Of a stretch of 64,000 nucleotides of DNA, positions 59,607 to 64,000 are shown piece after piece; position 1 is the stretch's first letter, and the number at the start of each line of letters is the position of its first letter. The stretch lies in the NCBI GenBank assembly GCA_910584745.1, contig CAJUDG010000002.1:186001-250000 (forward strand). The letters are read 5' to 3'. The stretch is from an uncultured Eubacteriales bacterium (GTDB taxonomy: Bacteria; Bacillota; Clostridia; Oscillospirales; Acutalibacteraceae). The position numbers and the translations under genes are program-made. The notes below the pieces were generated by a model that saw nothing but the letters and a program-made list of their open reading frames with translations, was not told the origin of the DNA and made no database searches.

Positions 59607-60194
59607 ATGCCCATGAAAGAGCCCGCAAGCGAAAAGCTCCATAAATACCGCACCCTGTTCCTATCCACACTAAAGCTCAGCGCCTTTACCTTCGGCGGGG
59701 GCTTCGTCATCATCCCGCTTATGCGAAAGCGCTTTGTGGAGCAGCTGGGCTGGATAGAGGAGCAGGAGATGCTGGACCTTACGGCCATCGCCCAGTCCTC
59801 GCCGGGGGCCATCGCCGTGAACGCCTCAATACTGGTGGGCTATCATGTGGCCGGGGTGGCCGGCGCGCTTTTGAGCATTATAGGGACGGTACTGCCGCCG
59901 CTGGTGATAATCTCCGTGATATCCATGTTCTATAAGGCTTTTCGGGACAACGCCATAGTCAGCATGGCCATGACCGGTATGCTGGCCGGTGTGGCGGCGG
60001 TGATATGCGACGTGGTGATTACCATGGGCAGAGCCGTCTTTCAGAAGAAGCGGGTGCTGCCGGTGCTGGTGCTGCTGGGGTCCTTTATAGCCGTACGCTT
60101 TTTCAGCGTGAACATCATTCTTATCATACTGGCCTGCGGCGTGATAGGGGCCGCCGACACGCTCTATCAGGAGCGGGCGGGGAGGAGAGTATGA
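59607..60194 (+). CDS. Chromate transporter, first half
   Basis: 195 residues, about five membrane helices. TLKLSAFTFGGGFVIIPLM and AIAQSSPGAIAVNASILVGY are the CHR-family signatures (FGGG and PGP/PGA loops). Many Firmicutes encode the ChrA transporter as two short homologous proteins, as here. It exports chromate or a related anion; the real substrate may differ. Overlaps the second half by 4 bases. Confidence 0.92.
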   Translation: MPMKEPASEKLHKYRTLFLSTLKLSAFTFGGGFVIIPLMRKRFVEQLGWIEEQEMLDLTAIAQSSPGAIAVNASILVGYHVAGVAGALLSIIGTVLPPLVIISVISMFYKAFRDNAIVSMAMTGMLAGVAAVICDVVITMGRAVFQKKRVLPVLVLLGSFIAVRFFSVNIILIILACGVIGAADTLYQERAGRRV

Positions 60195-60760
60195 TCTATC
60201 TTGAGCTGCTCTGGAGCTTTCTCCAGATAGGACTGTTCAGTATCGGCGGGGGCTACGCCGCCATGCCCCTTATCCAGCACCAGGTGGTGGACGCGCACCC
60301 CTGGCTCACCCTGTCCCAGTTCGCGGACGTGATGGCCATAGCCGAGATGACCCCGGGGCCCATAGCCATAAACGCGGCCACCTTCGTGGGTATCCAGGTG
60401 GCGGGCATACCGGGGGCCGTGGTGGCGACCCTGGGGTGCGTGCTGCCCTCCTGCGTGATAGTCATGGCCCTGGCATACGTGTACTATAAGTACAGGGGCC
60501 TGAAGCTCGTGCAGGGGGTGCTTGGGGGGCTTCGCCCGGCGGTGGTGGCCATGATAGCCTCAGCGGGGCTGTCGCTTATAGTGCTGTCCTTTTACGGCCA
60601 GCGGACCCTGCCGGAGGACCTTGGAGACTTTAGCTGGATATCCGTTGTCATATTCGCGGCGGGGCTTTTCGTCCTGCGCAAATGGAAGGTGAACCCGGTA
60701 TACGTCATGGCCGGGGCCGGGGTTCTGGGGGTGCTTCTGTACTCGGTGTTCGGGGTATAG
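60191..60760 (+). CDS. Chromate transporter, second half
   Basis: 189 residues from the ATG at 60191, which overlaps the first half. FLQIGLFSIGGGYAAMPLI and AIAEMTPGPIAINAATFVG repeat the two signature loops of its partner. The pair presumably forms a heterodimer. It ends one base before the convergent GH29 gene, and no terminator is seen between them. Confidence 0.92.
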   Translation: MIYLELLWSFLQIGLFSIGGGYAAMPLIQHQVVDAHPWLTLSQFADVMAIAEMTPGPIAINAATFVGIQVAGIPGAVVATLGCVLPSCVIVMALAYVYYKYRGLKLVQGVLGGLRPAVVAMIASAGLSLIVLSFYGQRTLPEDLGDFSWISVVIFAAGLFVLRKWKVNPVYVMAGAGVLGVLLYSVFGV

Positions 60761-60761
60761 C

Positions 60762-62099
60762 TCAGTAGACCCCTGTGAAAGAGAGGATGGGGTCTAACCT
60801 TGAATCGTCGATATCGATATGCAATGCGGTCGTGCGCACTGGCTCTTTAAGGCGCACGATCTTTTTATACCCCACGGTGGTGCCGCTGTAGAGCGTCTGG
60901 CCATTACCGTCGGAGATACGAAAACGCTCAATTCGTTGGCTCTCCGTTATGTCCTCCTGGAGTACAATATAGCTGACCTCTGTCTCCTGTGGGAAGGAGA
61001 TGGTCTTGTGCCAGCCGTCCCCGGAGACCTCAGCCCCCAAGGCAAGGTCCACTGAAAAAGCATTGCGTATGCGCTCCCCCAGCTCCCTTAAACGCTGCAC
61101 GTCGTTTGGATGGAACAGGCCGCTCGGCATGGGCGGGACGTTCAGCAGGAACGTGGCGTTCCCGCCAACGGAGCGCAGGTAGGTGTCGAACAGGATCTCA
61201 ACGCTCTTTACCTTATCATCCTCCTCCGGGTGGTAGAACCATCCGGGGCGGATGGAGGTGTTCACCTCGGCGGGGTACCAGATGAGGTCCCGCTCGTCCC
61301 TAAGTATCTCCCTGCTGCCCAGGTCCATGTCCGAGGCGCTTATCTCCCGCTGCCTGAATTCCTCATTGTCGGACTGCTGGCTTTTGGCGGCTATCTTCTC
61401 TGTATCCCTCATGCGCCTTGGCACCACGCTCCACTCGGACTCCCGGGTGCTCCCGGCCTCGTTGCCGCACCAGCGGATATCCGGGCCGCAGACGCTCATG
61501 CAGGCCCCGGGCTGGTGCTTGCGCACGGTCTCATAGTACCGCTCCCAGTCGTAGACCTGCCGCCTGCCGTTTGGCCCTTCCCCGCAGGCCCCGTCGAACC
61601 AGACGGCGAATATCTCGCCGTAGCCGGTAAGGAGCTCCGTAAGCTGGGCCACGAAGTAGTCGTCGTACTCTTTGCCCGCGCCGTAGCAGGCGCAGTTCCT
61701 GTCCCAGGGGGAGAGGTAAACCCCGAACTTTATCCCGCCCTCCCGGCAGGCCTCGGAGACCTCCCGGACGATATCGCCTTTTCCTCCGCGGAAGGGACTG
61801 GAAGCCACAGAATGGCGGGTGTATTTGCTGGGCCAGAGGCAGAAGCCGTCGTGGTGCTTGCAGGTGAGGATAAGCCCACGCATCCCGGCGGCCTTTATGG
61901 CGGAGACCCATTGGGCCGGGTCGAACTCCGTGGGGTCGAAGACAGCCGGGTCCTCCGTGCCGTCGCCCCACTCGCGGCCGGTATAGGTGTTCACAGTGAA
62001 GTGGGCAAAGCCGTAAAATTCCAGCCCCTGCATACCAAGCTGCCTGGGGCTGGGCCGCACGGCAGTCAGGCGCATGTCAAGCTCTCGAGTGTTCTCCAT
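60762..62099 (-). CDS. Alpha-L-fucosidase, GH29
   Basis: 445 residues without a signal peptide, so cytoplasmic. The GH29 barrel shows FYGFAHFTVNTYTGREWG, ILTCKHHDGFCLWPSKYT, and FAVWFDGACGEG with the nucleophile Asp. NVPPMPSGLFHPNDVQRL ends the catalytic part, and a small beta domain follows. It removes alpha-linked fucose from glycans. It overlaps the GH18 gene stop (TAATG) in one operon. Confidence 0.93.
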   Translation of the reverse strand: MENTRELDMRLTAVRPSPRQLGMQGLEFYGFAHFTVNTYTGREWGDGTEDPAVFDPTEFDPAQWVSAIKAAGMRGLILTCKHHDGFCLWPSKYTRHSVASSPFRGGKGDIVREVSEACREGGIKFGVYLSPWDRNCACYGAGKEYDDYFVAQLTELLTGYGEIFAVWFDGACGEGPNGRRQVYDWERYYETVRKHQPGACMSVCGPDIRWCGNEAGSTRESEWSVVPRRMRDTEKIAAKSQQSDNEEFRQREISASDMDLGSREILRDERDLIWYPAEVNTSIRPGWFYHPEEDDKVKSVEILFDTYLRSVGGNATFLLNVPPMPSGLFHPNDVQRLRELGERIRNAFSVDLALGAEVSGDGWHKTISFPQETEVSYIVLQEDITESQRIERFRISDGNGQTLYSGTTVGYKKIVRLKEPVRTTALHIDIDDSRLDPILSFTGVY

Positions 62100-63100
62100 T
62101 ATCCCAGCTCCTTTTCTATAACGCCCAGCAACTCGTGGGTGGTATCGCAGCGGTGCTCCCAGTACATCAGCCCCAAAAGCCCGGCCTCCTTAACGTACCG
62201 GCACTTGAGGGCTATGGCCTCGGGGCTCTCGTAGCTTATGAACTCGCTGCCGTTAAAGAGGTAGGCCGCGCCCGCCTCCTCGTCCCAGTACCTGGTAAAG
62301 CCGTTCTCCGCTATGAACTCCTCCGTGATCTCGCTATAGCCCGGGCCGCCCTGGCCGGTGCTTCCGGCGGGCTGCAAAAGGCCGTGGTTCTCGTCTTTAA
62401 CGCCCGTCCAGCGCCGGGAATAGAAGGCCGCGCCTATCACCAGCTTCTCCATGGGCACCTCGGCCCTATGGAACATCTCCGCCATGCTGACGGTGTTCAG
62501 CCCGCTGTCATCCCCCCGGCCAGCCCGCAGGGCGGCGTGGTGCCCGGCTTCACTCGTGAAGCCGTTTCGCATGTCGTAGGTCATTATCTGCACATAGTCC
62601 ACAATGCGTGCCACCTTGTCCATCTCAGTACCTTCGATGAAATACTCTCCGGCCCCGGCGGCTATGGACAGGCTGCGCGTACCCAGGACCTTCCGCAGCT
62701 CGTCCAGCAGCAGGGTGAAGTTCTCCCGGTCCCGGGGGTCCGCATCTATACCGGCCTGATCGCTGCACGGGTACTCCCAGTCGATGTCTATGCCGTCCAG
62801 ATTGTATTTCTCCACCGCCTCCAGACAGGACAGCGCGAAGGCCCTGCGGCCCTCCCCGGTCATGGCCATGCCGGAGAAGCCCCCGGCCCCCCAGCCGCCC
62901 ACGGACAGCACCAGCTTTATGTCCGGGTTCCACTGCCTGAACTTTTCGCAAAGGCCTATATGGGGCAGCCCTCCCATATCGAGAATACCGTTCTTTATCA
63001 GCCCGAAGGCCAGGTTGATATGGGTCAGGACCCGCAGGTCCCCGGGGGTGAAAAGGGCAAGGCCCGGGTCCATGGAATAGGCGAGGACGTACTTTTTCAT
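62099..63100 (-). CDS. GH18 chitinase-like glycosidase
   Basis: 333 residues from the ATG at 63100 with a GAAAGG site; a longer frame to 63169 runs through the promoter. No signal peptide. KLVLSVGGWG and the DGIDIDWE catalytic block (residues 102-109, DxxDxDxE) are the GH18 hallmarks, complete and active-looking. With GH29 it forms a two-gene unit suited to intracellular trimming of chitobiose-containing, fucosylated glycans such as host N-glycan fragments; that pathway is inference. Confidence 0.93.
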   Translation of the reverse strand: MKKYVLAYSMDPGLALFTPGDLRVLTHINLAFGLIKNGILDMGGLPHIGLCEKFRQWNPDIKLVLSVGGWGAGGFSGMAMTGEGRRAFALSCLEAVEKYNLDGIDIDWEYPCSDQAGIDADPRDRENFTLLLDELRKVLGTRSLSIAAGAGEYFIEGTEMDKVARIVDYVQIMTYDMRNGFTSEAGHHAALRAGRGDDSGLNTVSMAEMFHRAEVPMEKLVIGAAFYSRRWTGVKDENHGLLQPAGSTGQGGPGYSEITEEFIAENGFTRYWDEEAGAAYLFNGSEFISYESPEAIALKCRYVKEAGLLGLMYWEHRCDTTHELLGVIEKELG

Positions 63101-63135
63101 GGGATACACACCTTTCAGAGTTTTGTGTTTGCTAT

Positions 63136-63164
63136 AGTATAGCAGGTCCCATAAGGGATTGCAA
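63136..63164 (-). promoter_or_regulatory. Promoter of the GH18-GH29 unit
   Basis: Minus-strand TTGCAA (63159-63164), 17 bases, TATACT (63136-63141). Confidence 0.85.
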
Positions 63165-63174
63165 CGCAAAAAAA

Positions 63175-63206
63175 TAAGAGCCCGCCGCTTTCGCGGCTGG
63201 CCCTTA
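63175..63206 (-). terminator. Terminator after the phosphodiester glycosidase-like gene
   Basis: Stem pairing GCCGC with GCGGC and flanking partial pairs, loop of 4, followed on the minus strand by a run of T. Confidence 0.7.
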
Positions 63207-63216
63207 TATATAGACG

Positions 63217-64000
63217 TTATTTCTTTGTGAACACCAGCATATTGGTAAGCTGCCGGCCGGGGCTGGCTATCTGCTTGCCGTTGCAGTTGAGATAGGTAGA
63301 GGCGCCGCCGTCCAGGTTCATGGCGTCCTTACAGCCCAGCTTCTTCATTATCTGGCCCATCTCTCCCTGGCTGCCGGAGGCGGAGGCGATGACCACCCTG
63401 CCGTTGGACTTTACGCCGATAAGGATATGGGAGCCGCTGCCCACCACGTTGGAGCTGGAGTCGAAGCCCTCCTTGTTATAGGCGGAGAGGCTGCTGATGA
63501 CCTTGCCGTCCTTCAGTATGGTGGGGCCGCAGGAGATGGAGGTCTGGATGTTCTGCACCTTGGAATCCTTATATATTATCTCCCGGTCAATGGTGTCGCC
63601 GACCTCGGCAAACTTGAATATATCGTCGTTGTCATATTTGCGCTCAACACGCGCGCAGAGGACATAGCCGGTGCTGGGGATCGGCACATTGCTGGTGGCG
63701 TCCCTATAGACCTTGGTGACCTTGTTGTTGTCGTCCATCACCAGGGCATAGCGGACCTTGCCGGGTATCTTGGAGCCGAACGCCCTTGTATAGATCATGC
63801 GCACGGTGCTGGTATCGCTCATTTTCAGGTTCTGGGTCACGTCCTTGATGGTCTTATAGGTCTTGTCGTCCTTGGTAAGGCCGATGTTCTGGGTGATATC
63901 CATCCACTGGATGCTGGCCTTGCCGTTGGTGTCGACGACGAAAGAGGGCTTGTGGGTCTGGTTCGCCGGGGTGCTCAGGTCACGGACGACCTTGCCGCCG
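63217..64000 (-). CDS. Phosphodiester glycosidase-like protein (3' part)
   Basis: About 261 residues are visible; the frame continues past the right edge, upstream of the Met at 63903. DAMNLDGGASTYLNCNGKQI and PGRQLTNMLVF are the NAGPA-type (phosphodiester alpha-GlcNAcase) signature, and SISCGPTILKDGKVI precedes it. Bacterial members act on phosphodiester-linked sugars of wall polymers or on exopolysaccharides. The N-terminus, signal and any other domains lie outside the window. Confidence 0.8.
   Translation of the reverse strand, partial: GGKVVRDLSTPANQTHKPSFVVDTNGKASIQWMDITQNIGLTKDDKTYKTIKDVTQNLKMSDTSTVRMIYTRAFGSKIPGKVRYALVMDDNNKVTKVYRDATSNVPIPSTGYVLCARVERKYDNDDIFKFAEVGDTIDREIIYKDSKVQNIQTSISCGPTILKDGKVISSLSAYNKEGFDSSSNVVGSGSHILIGVKSNGRVVIASASGSQGEMGQIMKKLGCKDAMNLDGGASTYLNCNGKQIASPGRQLTNMLVFTKK

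Noticed and set aside
1..64000. CRISPR arrays, rRNA genes, complete insertion sequences
   Set aside because: No regularly spaced repeats, no rRNA signature and no transposase with inverted ends were seen by eye.

Overview
The window reads as a chromosomal segment of a GC-rich anaerobic Firmicute, most likely a gut clostridium of the Oscillospiraceae/Acutalibacteraceae type. Evidence: the S10-spc-alpha ribosomal order with type Z S14, a KOW-domain gene between map and infA, a clostridial Rnf gene set, RNase M5, strong Shine-Dalgarno sites, sigma-A promoters and a conjugative element of the Tn1549/CTn kind. All names come from reading the protein sequences and motifs; no database search was possible.

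Layout. (1) 1-5.4 kb: a frameshifted aldo/keto reductase and two MATE transporter/LysR regulator pairs. (2) 5.5-9.5 kb: a decayed conjugative-element fragment (HTH protein, VirD4-like and VirB4-like ATPases truncated and joined by a deletion, class B sortase, and a conjugation-type protein cut at its N-terminus), lying on the 3' side of a tRNA-Pro gene. (3) 9.5-10.7 kb: AT-richer scraps, including a protease-like fragment and two 34-residue membrane peptides. (4) 10.8-27.1 kb: the complete ribosomal protein supercluster rpsJ to rplQ with secY, adk, map, infA and rpoA, preceded by a long structured leader. (5) 27.2-32 kb: galT, a ComF-like gene, the folate genes folE-folP-folB-folK and a phosphotransferase. 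(6) 33-36 kb: two GH25-type membrane-anchored proteins and a GNAT-MarR fusion. (7) 36.1-53.8 kb: one co-directional minus-strand block, rnfC-D-G-E-A, then seven paralogous solute-binding-type lipoproteins, then rnfB, holA, RNase M5 and a HAD/HEPN-like/CBS fusion. (8) 54-64 kb: small accessory genes, an ECF sigma factor with a membrane partner, an NhaC antiporter, a split chromate transporter, a GH18-GH29 glycosidase operon and the end of a phosphodiester-glycosidase-type gene.

The most unusual system is the lipoprotein array at 39.98-49.50 kb. Seven tandem paralogues with no permease or ATPase gene beside them split the normally contiguous rnfCDGEAB operon between rnfA and rnfB. The first gene carries a run of 13 G just after its lipobox that puts signal peptide and mature domain out of frame, a candidate phase-variation switch. 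The second begins with ATA where its siblings have ATG. Genes two and three share a near-identical 300-bp 5' segment. Two promoters in the array share a motif resembling ECF sigma-factor promoters (TGCAAC-N16-GTMT). Other points of interest are the HEPN-like HAD/CBS fusion, a GH25 paralogue lacking catalytic acids, three dispersed repeats whose hairpins covary, and a possible attenuator ahead of the ribosomal operon.
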